DNA from: JBCBWG01 sp038523925
GTDB taxonomy: Bacteria > Pseudomonadota > Alphaproteobacteria > Rhizobiales > Hyphomicrobiaceae
DNA: 64,000 nt
Assembly: GCA_038523925.1 (NCBI GenBank)
Contig: JBCBIY010000002.1
Coordinates: 186,001 to 250,000 of the forward strand
Direction: 5' to 3'
Of this stretch, positions 52,874-62,182 are shown in pieces (within the stretch, counting starts at the first letter, position 1; each line of letters opens with the position of its first letter). A program made the translations under genes and the position numbers. Below the pieces are notes generated by a model that had not been told where the DNA came from, searched no databases, and saw only the letters and a list, made by a program, of their open reading frames with translations.

Positions 52874-54049
52874 ATGGCGCGATTTCAGACGGCACTGATC
52901 GGGACACTCGGCACGGCCGCACTTTGCGTGTCGGCGCTATCTGCTACCGCTCTCGGCCTCAAGCCGGAGACGCCCCGAACCGCGCCGTCGGCGATTATCC
53001 AGGTCGACGTGATCGGCAAGGACAATCGCGAGCGCGTGCCGAAACGTTACGAGACCGTCTCGCGCAGCATCGGCTTCCTTTGGCAACGCGGCAGCGGCCG
53101 CGCCTGTACGGCCTTCTGTGTCGGCGACAGCGTCATCGCAACCAACGCACACTGCCTCATCGAACACCGGCGCCGCCGCGAGAAGCACCTGCATCTGTTC
53201 CGCTTCATGCTGGCGCCGCCGCGCGGCCAGGTCGACGTCGACGACGTCTCAACGCTGCTGTTCGCGGACCGGGCCCGCCCGCTCATGTCGTTTTACACCG
53301 GCGCGCCAGGCTCCTCGCGGTCCGTCTCAAACATGGTCGACGACTGGGCATTCGCAAAACTTGCCAAGCCCCTTTGCCGCGGGCGCAAGCTGAACTTCAA
53401 AGCGCGCTCCTACGATGCGTTGCGATCTGCCGGCACGGCCGGCAAGCTCCTCATGATCGGCTATCACGGCGACCGCGATCTCGACTACCGCTGGCTTTCG
53501 GGCGACTGCAAGATCCGCCGTGGCAAGCGCCGCGACCTCGTTTTTCACACGTGCGATACCTTCAAGGGCTCATCCGGCTCGCCCATTCTGATGAAGACGC
53601 CCGGTGGCGGCTACGACGTGGTCGCAATCAACGTCGGCACGTATGAACTGAGCCGCTATCGCATCTTGCGTTCACGCCGCAGCAACGGCCGCGTCCGCCA
53701 GCGCCGTAAGCTCGTCTCGCGCACGATCGTCAACGTCGGTGTGCCGCCAACGCACTTCACGCAGGGTCTCGCCCGCTTTACCCGCGAACGGCTGTTGAGC
53801 AGCTCACGAGAACTTCGCGATATCCAATCGTCGCTGCGGCTGATGCAGCTTTACCGCGGCCGTATCGACGGCATCATCGGCCCACGCACCCGCCGCGCCA
53901 TCAATGCGTTTGAGCGGAAGGAAGGCATGTCGCCGATCGGCGTGCCGACCCAGGAGCTGCGCGAGGTTCTGCGGCAACGGCAGAGCAATGGTCTCAAGGT
54001 GCCGAAGGACAAATCGTCGACGCGCACGTCCAACGAGAAGTTGTTCTAG
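52874..54049 (+). CDS. Secreted trypsin-like serine protease with peptidoglycan-binding domain
   Basis: 391 residues with a Sec signal peptide (ALIGTLGTAALCVSALSATA). The S1-type triad is visible: His in ATNAHCLIE, Asp in VDDWAFAKL and Ser in KGSSGSPILM. The C-terminus (about 320-375) is a PG_binding_1 domain: LMQLYRGRIDGIIGPRTRRA then INAFERKEG. It would act in the periplasm attached to the wall, perhaps processing envelope proteins. Four or more Cys may form disulfides. The ATG at 52874 is chosen because the signal peptide starts there; the frame extends back to 52817. Confidence 0.87.
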   Translation: MARFQTALIGTLGTAALCVSALSATALGLKPETPRTAPSAIIQVDVIGKDNRERVPKRYETVSRSIGFLWQRGSGRACTAFCVGDSVIATNAHCLIEHRRRREKHLHLFRFMLAPPRGQVDVDDVSTLLFADRARPLMSFYTGAPGSSRSVSNMVDDWAFAKLAKPLCRGRKLNFKARSYDALRSAGTAGKLLMIGYHGDRDLDYRWLSGDCKIRRGKRRDLVFHTCDTFKGSSGSPILMKTPGGGYDVVAINVGTYELSRYRILRSRRSNGRVRQRRKLVSRTIVNVGVPPTHFTQGLARFTRERLLSSSRELRDIQSSLRLMQLYRGRIDGIIGPRTRRAINAFERKEGMSPIGVPTQELREVLRQRQSNGLKVPKDKSSTRTSNEKLF

Positions 54050-54103
54050 CGCCCGCGCAGCGAGCCTTCGTCACGGCAAACGGTATCACCCGCGTCCGCT
54101 CAC

Positions 54104-54871
54104 TCACCACTCAAGATCGATGGTGCGGAGCGCAGATTGCTGCTCGGCATCGGTCATGTTCATCGAGAGCGGCGTCACCGAGATATAGCCGTTGTAGATC
54201 GCCCAGAGATCCGTGCCTTCAGGCGGCGCGGACTTGCGGCGCTGGAAACCGAGCCAATAGTAGGGCGAGCCCCACGTATCTTGGCGCTCGTCGATCTCCA
54301 TCAGCTTCTGGTCGCGGCGGCCCTGCGTCGTGACTTGCAGCCCCCTGACCTCATCCGGCTTCACGGGCGGGAAGTTAACGTTCATCAGGCGGCCGGTCGG
54401 CCAGTCCTGTCCCGCAAGTGTGCGCACGATGTCAGGGCCATACCGCTCCGCAGTCGGCCACATCATCTGGCGGCCATAGTCACCGCCGAACGCCTGGCTA
54501 AGCGCGATCGACTTGATGCCGACCAGCGTGCCTTCGAAGCAGGCGGCGATCGTGCCGGAGTACGTGACATCCTCGGCGATATTCTGGCCCTGGTTGACGC
54601 CGGAGAGGATCAGGTCGGGCGGATTGTCCTTCATGACGTGGCGCACAGCCATGATTACGCAGTCGGTCGGCGTTCCGCGCACGGCAAACGTGCGGTCATC
54701 GCGCTCATTCATCCGCAGTGGCTCGCGCAGCGTGAGCGAGTGGCCGGCGCCCGAGTGGTTCACCTGCGGCGCGACCGTCCAGATGTCGTCGGTTACCTGT
54801 TCGGCAATCGCGCGCAGAGACTTGAGCCCCGGCGCGTCAATGCCGTCGTCATTGGTCAGCAAGATGCGCAT
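54104..54871 (-). CDS. surE: 5'/3'-nucleotidase SurE
   Basis: 255 residues. The metal site LLTNDDGIDAPGL at the N-terminus, SGVNQGQNIAEDVTYSGTI and the late YISVTPLSMNMTD segment are all intact. SurE dephosphorylates nucleoside monophosphates and short polyphosphate in stress survival. It follows serS by 46 bases, the normal order in this group, where pcm often comes next; here the neighbour is a convergent protease gene. Confidence 0.97.
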   Translation of the reverse strand: MRILLTNDDGIDAPGLKSLRAIAEQVTDDIWTVAPQVNHSGAGHSLTLREPLRMNERDDRTFAVRGTPTDCVIMAVRHVMKDNPPDLILSGVNQGQNIAEDVTYSGTIAACFEGTLVGIKSIALSQAFGGDYGRQMMWPTAERYGPDIVRTLAGQDWPTGRLMNVNFPPVKPDEVRGLQVTTQGRRDQKLMEIDERQDTWGSPYYWLGFQRRKSAPPEGTDLWAIYNGYISVTPLSMNMTDAEQQSALRTIDLEW

Positions 54872-54917
54872 CGGTCGGCTTTCTGGATGTCGGAGGACGT
54901 CGTGAGGGCGAAGGAGA

Positions 54918-56198
54918 TCAGGCAGCGCCGATCACGTCGAGGCCGCCCATGTACGGTTTCAACGCATCAGGCACGGCAACGGACCCGTTCGCCTGCTGAT
55001 ACGTCTCAAGGATCGCGATCATCGTGCGGCCGACGGCGAGGCCGGAGCCGTTGAGCGTATGGACGAAGCCGATATCCTTCTCGCCGGCGACGCGATAGCG
55101 GGCGCCCATGCGGCGGGCCTGGAAGTCACCGCACATCGAGCAGCTCGAAATCTCGCGATAGGCGTTCTGGCCCGGCAGCCAGACTTCGATGTCGAACGTC
55201 TTGCGCGCGCCAAAGCCCATGTCGCCCGTCGAAAGCACCATCGTGCGAAACGGCAGCTCGAGGCGCTTCAGAACTGTCTCGGCGCAGTTCGTCATGCGAT
55301 CAAGTTCGCCGAGGCTTTCATCGGGCGTCGTGATCGTGACGAGTTCGACTTTTGAGAATTGGTGCTGGCGGATCATGCCGCGCGTGTCGCGCCCGGCCGA
55401 CCCCGCCTCCGAGCGGAAACACGGCGTCCAGGCCGCCAGCCGCATCGGCAGGTCTGCTGCATCGTGGATCGCATCGCGGGCGAGGTTCGTTAGCGGCACT
55501 TCTGCGGTCGGGATCATCCAGTAGCCGCCGTCGACCTTGAACAGATCGTCGGAGAACTTCGGCAACTGGCCGGTACCGTACATTGCGTCGTCGCGCACGA
55601 GCATCGGTGGGACGACTTCGGTGTAGCCGAACTCGCCCGTGTGCGTGTCGAGCATATAGTTCGCGATCGCGCGTTCAAGGCGGGCGAGCGCGCCCTTCAG
55701 GACCACGAAACGCGCGCCGGACATCTTGGCTGCGATCTCGAAGTCCATCAGCCCCATGGCCTCGCCGAGATCGAAGTGCTCCTTGGCCTCGAAGTTCTTT
55801 GGCGTCGGTTCGCCAGCGCGGCGGACTTCGACGTTTGCGGCTTCGTCGTCGCCGACCGGCACATCGTCGAGCGGAATGTTCGGCAGCGCGCTCAGCTTGG
55901 CCTTGAGTTCGGCGTCGAACGTGCGTTCGCTCTCCTCGCCGGACTGCAACTCAGCCTTGAGGTCCGCGACCTCGGCCATCAGCGCCTTCGCGCGGTCTTC
56001 ATCCTTTGCCGCCTTCGCCTTGCCGATCTCCTTCGACGCAGCGTTGCGACGGGCCTGCGCCTCCTGCAGCCGCGTGACGTGATCACGGCGCTTATCATCA
56101 AGCGCGAGAATGTCAGCCGATTGCGGCGGCAGACCGCGCTTCGTCATGCCTTCATCGAAGGCCTCAGGGTTGTCGCGGATCCAACGGATATCGAACAC
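54918..56198 (-). CDS. serS: Seryl-tRNA synthetase
   Basis: 426 residues. The N-terminal two-helix coiled coil for tRNA binding is at about 30-105. Class II motifs are present: motif 2 in FRSEAGSAGRDTRGMIRQHQ and FSKVELV, motif 3 in NGSGLAVGRTMIAILE. The active-site REISSCSMCGDFQARRM is typical. It charges tRNA-Ser and tRNA-Sec. It lies between tatC (105-base gap) and surE. Confidence 0.98.
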   Translation of the reverse strand: MFDIRWIRDNPEAFDEGMTKRGLPPQSADILALDDKRRDHVTRLQEAQARRNAASKEIGKAKAAKDEDRAKALMAEVADLKAELQSGEESERTFDAELKAKLSALPNIPLDDVPVGDDEAANVEVRRAGEPTPKNFEAKEHFDLGEAMGLMDFEIAAKMSGARFVVLKGALARLERAIANYMLDTHTGEFGYTEVVPPMLVRDDAMYGTGQLPKFSDDLFKVDGGYWMIPTAEVPLTNLARDAIHDAADLPMRLAAWTPCFRSEAGSAGRDTRGMIRQHQFSKVELVTITTPDESLGELDRMTNCAETVLKRLELPFRTMVLSTGDMGFGARKTFDIEVWLPGQNAYREISSCSMCGDFQARRMGARYRVAGEKDIGFVHTLNGSGLAVGRTMIAILETYQQANGSVAVPDALKPYMGGLDVIGAA

Positions 56199-56303
56199 GG
56201 GCGGGCTCCAAGCCTTACGGTCTCAGATGAGGGATTGGCGAGCGTCATAGGCTGTCGCAGCCGACGTGTCACCCGGGCGGCGGACAGGGCGGCCGCCGGC
56301 GCG

Positions 56304-57116
56304 TCAGGCGGAATCCATCTCGTCCTGCGCGTTGCGCGCGTCGCGTTGCTTTTCGACGTAGGCAACGGAAAGAATCGAAAGCTCGTAAAGGCCAAGCGTT
56401 GGGATCGCCATGGCCGCCTGGCTGATGGGATCCGGCGGCGTCAGCAGCGCTGCCATCACCACAACACCCAGGATCGCCCACCGGCGCTTTTCGCGGAGCC
56501 CTGCCGCGGTCACCACGCCCGCGCGGCCGAGCAGGGTGAGCACAACGGGAAGCTGAAAGCAGATGCCGAACCCGAGGATCAGCGTCATGATCAGCGACAG
56601 ATACTCGCTGACCTTGGCTTCAAGCGTGATCTGCACATCACCTGTCGTCTGCTCCATCGACAGGAAGAACGACATCGCAAGCGGCATGACGATGAAGTAG
56701 ACGAGCGCCGCGCCGATGAGGAACAGGACCGGTGTCGCGATCAGATAGGGGATGAAGGCGTCGCGCTCGTTCCGGTACAGGCCGGGCGCGACAAACCGGT
56801 AAAGCTGCGTTGCGATCACCGGGAAGGCGAAGAAGATCGCGCCGAACAACGCAAGCCGGATCTGCGTGAAGAAGAACTCATGCGGCGCCGTGTAAATCAT
56901 GCGGATCGGCGCCTCGGTAGCGCGCGCGATCTGATAGGGCCAGATCAAGACGTTATAGATCTGCTGGGCGAAGACGAAGCAGATAACGAACGCGATGCCA
57001 ATTGCGATGAGCGCGTAGATCAGCCGCGTGCGCAGCTCGATCAGGTGCTCCATCAGCGGCGCCTTCGAGGCTTCGATGTCCTCGTGGCCGGGCCGGTTCT
57101 CGGTGTCGACGGTCAT
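56304..57116 (-). CDS. tatC: Sec-independent protein translocase TatC
   Basis: 270 residues, six transmembrane helices. The N-terminal MEHLIELRTRLIYALIAI contains the twin-Arg signal-binding Glu-Leu-Arg region, and FFLSMEQTTGDVQITLEAKV and LGFGICFQLPVVLTLL are conserved. TatC is the receptor of the Tat system. It starts 20 bases after tatB. Possible cargo in this window includes the DsbA protein with an RR signal. Confidence 0.97.
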   Translation of the reverse strand: MTVDTENRPGHEDIEASKAPLMEHLIELRTRLIYALIAIGIAFVICFVFAQQIYNVLIWPYQIARATEAPIRMIYTAPHEFFFTQIRLALFGAIFFAFPVIATQLYRFVAPGLYRNERDAFIPYLIATPVLFLIGAALVYFIVMPLAMSFFLSMEQTTGDVQITLEAKVSEYLSLIMTLILGFGICFQLPVVLTLLGRAGVVTAAGLREKRRWAILGVVVMAALLTPPDPISQAAMAIPTLGLYELSILSVAYVEKQRDARNAQDEMDSA

Positions 57117-57136
57117 GGCGTCAGCGGTGCCCCGGA

Positions 57137-57676
57137 TCAGGCATCGGCTGCCGCAGCCGCGCGTCGGGCCAATTCCGCGTCGCCGCCACCGGTCGTCGAC
57201 GTCGGGTCCTCAGACGCCGCGGCAGTTGCCGTGTCGGCCGCGCCGCCGGAGTCAGCGGCCTTCGCTTCCGCCACGGCTGCCGCCGCCGTCGCAGCAGCAC
57301 CCTCGCGCGCAACCTTTGCTGCAATCTCAGCAGGAAGCGGCTTGGGGTCAGGATCGTACCAATCGAGGTTCTTCTGGTCGAAGTTCGCCTTCGTCGTGCT
57401 GCCAATCGCGCTGTCGTCAACGCGCGCTGCACTTTCGACATCACGCATCGATGCCGTCGCCTGATCTCGGATGTCCTGGACATCCTTCTTTAGATCTTCG
57501 AGTTCGGTTTCCTTGAGCACATCATCAAAGTGCTGGCGGAACTCGTTCGCCTGACGCCGGATCATCCCGATGTATTTGCCAAGCGTGCGCAGCAGTCCGG
57601 GCAGCTCTTTCGGACCGACGACGAGCAGCGCGATAACGCCGATGACGAGGAGTTCTGACCAGCCGATATCGAGCAT
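57137..57676 (-). CDS. tatB: Sec-independent protein translocase TatB
   Basis: 179 residues. The start MLDIGWSELLVIGVIALLVV and the GPKELPGLLRTLG hinge mark TatB (Glu in the helix), followed by the amphipathic helix with FRQHFDDVLKETELEDLKKD. The C-terminal 90 residues are Ala-rich and unstructured, as in many Rhizobiales. TatB joins TatC in the receptor complex. Confidence 0.96.
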   Translation of the reverse strand: MLDIGWSELLVIGVIALLVVGPKELPGLLRTLGKYIGMIRRQANEFRQHFDDVLKETELEDLKKDVQDIRDQATASMRDVESAARVDDSAIGSTTKANFDQKNLDWYDPDPKPLPAEIAAKVAREGAAATAAAAVAEAKAADSGGAADTATAAASEDPTSTTGGGDAELARRAAAAADA

Positions 57677-57758
57677 GGATCAGGCGACTTTCAAAAGACG
57701 ACGGGACGGCAAAGCAGACGGGCGCGGCGCACTCGCCAATGAACGGCGAACACGCCGC

Positions 57759-57986
57759 TCAGCTCACTTTGGTCGGCTCGTCCTTCGCAGTGGTTGTCGT
57801 AGCCGTGCTGTCGATGACCTTCGGCTCCGGCTTCTGCGGTTCAGCGGTCTCGTCGTCAGCGAGCCCCTTTTTGAAGCTCTTGATGCCCTTCGCCGTGTCC
57901 GCCATCAGCTCCGAGATCTTGCCGCGCCCGAACAAGAGGACGACGACAAGCACGATCGCCATGATCTGCCAAAAACCAATCGACAC
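57759..57986 (-). CDS. tatA: Sec-independent protein translocase TatA
   Basis: 75 residues with the TatA layout: short helix FWQIMAIVLVVVLLFGRGKI, the FGRGKISELM hinge, then the amphipathic helix AKGIKSFKKGLADDE and an acidic tail. GTG at 57986 (GTG TCG ATT GGT) with GGAG upstream is the best start; an ATG 33 bases before it would add an unusual N-terminus. It leads tatABC. Confidence 0.94.
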   Translation of the reverse strand: MSIGFWQIMAIVLVVVLLFGRGKISELMADTAKGIKSFKKGLADDETAEPQKPEPKVIDSTATTTTAKDEPTKVS

Positions 57987-58190
57987 GAGACTACTCCGTT
58001 TCGAAGAGGGCGGGCACACGCAGCCCGCGTTTGATTAGAACAATCGCAGATCGGCCGTGCCGCTTCAAGCAGATCACATCAGCGGATGGTGCTTTTGAGA
58101 CGATCGAACTATCTGTTAACGCGTTGTAAGGCCATTACAATTTCGACAGGTGCGGCGAACGGCGTCCGGTTTTGTCAGCTCGGACCCGTT

Positions 58191-59327
58191 TCAAAGCCCG
58201 GGTAGGACGAGGACGCCGGACGGTTCGACTGCGACGGTGACCTCAACACCGGGCGCGAGAGCCTTCGCTTCAGGCACAACCGCCGTTAACTGACTGTCGA
58301 GCCCTTGGACCCCGATCGTCAGCAGCGCGCTGTCGCCGCGGAAGCGTGTTGCGAGCACGCGGCCGGGCTGGCCTTCACCCGGAAGGACGATGCGGACCGC
58401 GCGGCGGCGGATGCAGAGCGTTGCGTTGGTGCCATCAGGCAGGCCCTCAGCGTGAAACGTTCCGAACGGCGTCGGGATGGCGCCGCCGACGACGCGGCCC
58501 GGAAGCTCGTTGATCTCTGAGAAGAGCCGCGCGACGAACAGATCAGCCGGCGCCCGGTAGAGGTCTTCGCCGTTCCCGACCTGGACCAGGCGACCCTCGC
58601 GCATGACCGCGATCGCGTCGCCCATGCGCAGCGCTTCGGCCGGATCGTGCGTCACGAGAAGACCGGTCGCGCGGGTCTCTTTTAGGAGTGCCAGCGTCTC
58701 CTCCTGCATCGCATCGCGCAGATCGATGTCGAGGCCTGAGAACGGCTCATCAAGCAGAACAACGGCCGGGCGCGGGACGATCGCGCGGGCAAGAGCGACA
58801 CGCTGCTGCTGGCCGCCGGAGAGCGTATCGGGGTAGGCCGCCGCGAAGTTTGCCAGCCCAACGCGGGCCAGGATCGCGAGCGCCTCGCGTCGCCGGGCTG
58901 TCGCATCGAGCGCGTGGAGACCGAACGCTACGTTGTCGAGAATGGTCAGGTGCGGAAAGAGGGCGAAGTCTTGAAAGACCAGGCCGACGTTGCGCTTCTC
59001 TGGCGGCGTAAACTGGTGCGTGCCGGCGACCTCCTTGTCGTCGATCAGGACGCGGCCGCTCGTTGGATGATCGACGCCGGATGCAATGCGCAGCAACGTG
59101 GTCTTGCCGCAGCCAGAGGGCCCAAGCAGGCAGACGATCTTTCCAGGCGCAATATCGAGCGAGACGTGATCGAGGACGTCGATCTCGCCGAAGCTGCGGC
59201 AGACGTCCTGAAACGTCAGCCGGCCGGCAAACGCGGCCGCCGCGCGGCGCGGACCTGCGGTTTGCGCCGGCTCGTCGGGCGCGGCGACGCCGGCTCTCGG
59301 AATGCGAGGGAACAGCCGGAAGGTCAT
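58191..59327 (-). CDS. Orphan ABC transporter ATPase (FbpC/PotA-like)
   Basis: 378 residues. Walker A GPSGCGKTTLLR, signature LSGGQQQRVALARAI, Walker B VVLLDEPFSGLD and the His switch in LLVTHDPAEA are intact. The C-terminal part, with RRRAVRIVLPGEGQPGRVLA, is a TOBE-like domain typical of iron(III), sulfate or polyamine importers. No permease or binding-protein gene is near. Its ATG overlaps the TGA of scpB, so it is translated with the condensin genes; that is unusual, and in most relatives tatA follows scpB directly. Confidence 0.92.
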   Translation of the reverse strand: MTFRLFPRIPRAGVAAPDEPAQTAGPRRAAAAFAGRLTFQDVCRSFGEIDVLDHVSLDIAPGKIVCLLGPSGCGKTTLLRIASGVDHPTSGRVLIDDKEVAGTHQFTPPEKRNVGLVFQDFALFPHLTILDNVAFGLHALDATARRREALAILARVGLANFAAAYPDTLSGGQQQRVALARAIVPRPAVVLLDEPFSGLDIDLRDAMQEETLALLKETRATGLLVTHDPAEALRMGDAIAVMREGRLVQVGNGEDLYRAPADLFVARLFSEINELPGRVVGGAIPTPFGTFHAEGLPDGTNATLCIRRRAVRIVLPGEGQPGRVLATRFRGDSALLTIGVQGLDSQLTAVVPEAKALAPGVEVTVAVEPSGVLVLPGL

Positions 59328-60169
59328 GGCTCGCGCGACATCTCGATCTCGCCGGGGCCCTGGCGGCGTAGGGTCTCGTCTTCATCCTCAAACACGATGG
59401 GCGCGTCGGGATCAATCTGATCATCGTCGTCGTCGTCATCGTGATCGTCTTGGCTGGCGAAGAGGTCGCCGGTGTCGTCCTCGTCTTCGAGCGGCAGCTC
59501 GTCCGGCATCAGGGCTGCCATGTCGGTGGGTTCGGGCACCTGGAAGCCGGGCGGCAGGTTCGCGCTCAACAAGCCCGCACCCTTCAGTTCACTCAACCCC
59601 GGAAGGTCGCGAAGGCTGGCGAGTGAAAAGTGCGACAGGAACTCCTGCGTCGTGCCGTAGGTGACGGGGCGGCCAGGCGCACGCCGCCTGCCGCGGGGGC
59701 GGATCCAGTTGATGTCCATCAGCACGTCGAGCGTGCCCTTGGAGGTTGCAACGCCGCGGATTTCCTCGATCTCGGCTCGTGTTGCTGGCTGGTGATAAGC
59801 GATGATGGCGAGCGTCTCGAGGGCTGCTTTTGACAGCCGCCGCTCAGATGTCGCGTAACGTTCCAGCAGGTAGGCGAGGTCTTCGGCGGTGCGGAACATG
59901 TAACCGCCGGCGACCTCCACGAGATTGACGCCGCGGCCGGCATAGAGACCCTGCAGCTCCTCGATGAGCGCTGAAACATCCGTGTCCGGCGGCAACGTTT
60001 CGCTGAGCGCATCGGCCGAGAGCGGCGCCTCGGACGCAAACAGGCGCGCCTCGATGATGCGCAGGTCGCGGCCGCGATCAGCGGACGGCAGGCGCGCGAT
60101 GGTTGAGGCGTCCGCCGGTGGACGTCCGTCGACGCCGTCGGCGGTGTCTCGCTGATCGTCACTGATCAT
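59324..60169 (-). CDS. scpB: Segregation and condensation protein B
   Basis: 281 residues. The two winged-helix core is clear: LRIIEARLFASEAPLSADAL, ERRLSKAALETLAIIAYHQP, IEEIRGVATSKGTLDVL, then VTYGTTQEFLSHFSLASL. The last 60 residues are strikingly acidic, with a run of seven Asp (DDHDDDDDDDQIDPDAP). ScpB dimerises and binds ScpA to form the SMC kleisin complex. The start is the ATG giving MISDDQRD, which overlaps the end of scpA by 11 bases. Confidence 0.95.
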   Translation of the reverse strand: MISDDQRDTADGVDGRPPADASTIARLPSADRGRDLRIIEARLFASEAPLSADALSETLPPDTDVSALIEELQGLYAGRGVNLVEVAGGYMFRTAEDLAYLLERYATSERRLSKAALETLAIIAYHQPATRAEIEEIRGVATSKGTLDVLMDINWIRPRGRRRAPGRPVTYGTTQEFLSHFSLASLRDLPGLSELKGAGLLSANLPPGFQVPEPTDMAALMPDELPLEDEDDTGDLFASQDDHDDDDDDDQIDPDAPIVFEDEDETLRRQGPGEIEMSREP

Positions 60170-61037
60170 CCGCAGTGTCCTCAATCTCATCCGGCGCCGG
60201 GTCTGGCTCGCGTCCACGCACGAAAAGCGGTGCGAACGCCTTGTCCTGGCGAAGCTCAACCAGCCCTTCCCGCGCCATCTCAAGCGACGCGCCGAAGGAC
60301 GAAGCAAGCGCCGTGCGCTTCGCCGCCGGATCGGCAACATACTCCGCAAGGAACAAATCGAGTTGCACCCACTCAGCTTTCAAGGGGCCGACCAGACGTT
60401 CGAGCTGTTTTCGCGCCTGCTTGATCGACCAGACGGCGCGGGCGCGCACGACATGCTCGCGCCGTTTGATCGTGCGGTTGCGCTGATCGGCATAGGCGCG
60501 CAGCAGGTCATTGAGGTCGGCGATGAGCGTCGTATCGCGCACCGTCTTGATGCGCTCAGGTTGCCCCCGCGCGAAGACATCCTGCCCAAGCCGCTTGCGC
60601 GTCATCAGTTTGGCCGCCGCCTGACGCATCGCATCGAGCCGCATCAGCCGGAACGCAAGACGCTGTGCGAGCTCTTCACCGCTCAGCTCGCCGTCTTGCG
60701 TCTCATCACTCGGCAGGATCAGCCGTGACTTCAGGAATGCGAGCCAGGCCGCCATCACGAGATAGTCGCCTGCAAGCGCAAGGCGAAGGCGGCGGGCTTC
60801 GGCGACGAATGCGAGATACTGGTCGGCAAGCGCAACGATGGAGATTTGCGTTAGGTCGACCTTCTGCGTTCGCGCAAGCGCGAGCAGCACATCGAGCGGG
60901 CCTGAAAAGCCATCGATATCGACGAGCAGCGCTTCGTCTTCGTCCTCGCCGATGCGGATCGGTTGCGCGTCCCAGGCCTCAGGGGCTGGCGGCTCGTCCA
61001 GTGCCGATGCACCGGCTGTTGCTTCATCGCCGCTCAT
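60159..61037 (-). CDS. scpA: Segregation and condensation protein A
   Basis: 292 residues, a kleisin. The N-terminal acidic lead is followed by VDIDGFSGPLDVLLALARTQ and KVDLTQISI, the middle contains YLVMAAWLAFLKSRLILP, and the C-terminal winged helix ends near FLAEYVADPAAKRTALA. ScpA bridges the SMC heads. Its ATG overlaps the nagZ stop (ATGA) and its end overlaps scpB, so nagZ-scpA-scpB is one tightly coupled unit. Confidence 0.96.
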   Translation of the reverse strand: MSGDEATAGASALDEPPAPEAWDAQPIRIGEDEDEALLVDIDGFSGPLDVLLALARTQKVDLTQISIVALADQYLAFVAEARRLRLALAGDYLVMAAWLAFLKSRLILPSDETQDGELSGEELAQRLAFRLMRLDAMRQAAAKLMTRKRLGQDVFARGQPERIKTVRDTTLIADLNDLLRAYADQRNRTIKRREHVVRARAVWSIKQARKQLERLVGPLKAEWVQLDLFLAEYVADPAAKRTALASSFGASLEMAREGLVELRQDKAFAPLFVRGREPDPAPDEIEDTADDQ

Positions 61038-62062
61038 GTTGCGGCCTGCTTGTCTTCGAACGCGATGAGCGCGCGGAGCGCTTCGGCTGCGGCTTTCGCA
61101 TCGAGCGGTTGCGCGTTCATGGATGCGGCAAAGCAGGCTTCACCGCGGCGGCGCGCATCGCCTTCGAGCGCGGGGGCAACCGATGCAACCGCCTCCATCT
61201 CCGAGAGCACGCCCTTGCAGTAGAGCGCCACGTCAGAGCCGGCTGCGAGACAGCGTTCGGCCCGGCGCGCGATCGTGCCCTCAAGCGCACCCATCGAAAG
61301 ATCATCGCTCATCAAAAGCCCATCAAATCCAATCGCGCCTCTGATGATCTCATCATGCACGCGCCGCGATGTGCTCGCGGGTTCGGTCTCATCGATTGCG
61401 GGGTAGAGCACGTGTGCCGTCATCATGGCGGGCAGATCAGCAAGTGACTTGAACGGGGCGAAGTCGCGCGATGCGAGGTCTGATACGTCGACGTCGACGG
61501 TCGGCAGCGCGAGGTGGCTATCTGCGTCGGCGCGGCCATGTCCCGGCACGTGCTTGCCGACCGGAGCCGCGCCCCCGGCCATAAGCCCTTCCGCTTGCGC
61601 GCGTGCGAGCTCAGCCACGGTGTCGGGATCGTCTGCATACGCGCGTGTGCCGATGATCGGGTCGGCACCTTTCGCCGGCACATCGAGCACCGGTGCGCAG
61701 ATCACGTTGATGTCAAGCGGTCTGAGCTCTGCGGCGGCGGCGTGTGCGATCAACCGGACCTGCTCTGCCGCCACATCGCAATCGCCATCGGCGGCCTCAA
61801 TGAAGGTGCGCGCAGCAGGTAGCCGCTTCCACTCTGGCGGTCGGAACCGCTGGACGCGCCCGCCCTCCTGGTCGACCAGCACAAGCGTATCGTTATGGCC
61901 GATCGCCTCGCACGCGTCGCCAATGAGGCGGCGGACCTGCTCCGGCGTCGCGACGTTGCGGGCAAACAGGATCAGCCCCGCGGGCTCTGCTGCGCGCAGA
62001 AACCGCGCTTCGCCGTCGCTGAGGCGTTCACCATCAAGGCCAGTGATGAAGGCAGTCCGCAT
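61034..62062 (-). CDS. nagZ: Beta-N-acetylhexosaminidase (NagZ, GH3)
   Basis: 342 residues. GH3 landmarks are ILFARNVATPEQVRRLIGD, LVLVDQEGGRVQRFR, PVGKHVPGHGRADADSH with the His-Asp acid/base loop, and FDGLLMSDDLSMGAL with the nucleophile Asp. NagZ cleaves GlcNAc from anhydroMurNAc peptides in cytoplasmic cell-wall recycling. The ATG giving MRTAFITGLDG is chosen over an ATG 45 bases upstream. Confidence 0.96.
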   Translation of the reverse strand: MRTAFITGLDGERLSDGEARFLRAAEPAGLILFARNVATPEQVRRLIGDACEAIGHNDTLVLVDQEGGRVQRFRPPEWKRLPAARTFIEAADGDCDVAAEQVRLIAHAAAAELRPLDINVICAPVLDVPAKGADPIIGTRAYADDPDTVAELARAQAEGLMAGGAAPVGKHVPGHGRADADSHLALPTVDVDVSDLASRDFAPFKSLADLPAMMTAHVLYPAIDETEPASTSRRVHDEIIRGAIGFDGLLMSDDLSMGALEGTIARRAERCLAAGSDVALYCKGVLSEMEAVASVAPALEGDARRRGEACFAASMNAQPLDAKAAAEALRALIAFEDKQAAT

Positions 62063-62182
62063 GAAGCCGCGCGCCGGAATCGATTGCTGATCCGCAGAGG
62101 GATGCACGCACCGCGGCTGGCGGTCAAAGGCACAACGTTCAGGCGCTTAAGCGCAAGCCCGAACGACGGGCCGTGCGCTCGC

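Noticed and set aside
55641..57464. 607-codon plus-strand frame antisense to serS, tatC and tatB
   Set aside because: High GC makes long shadow frames. The opposite strand holds three well-known genes in full.
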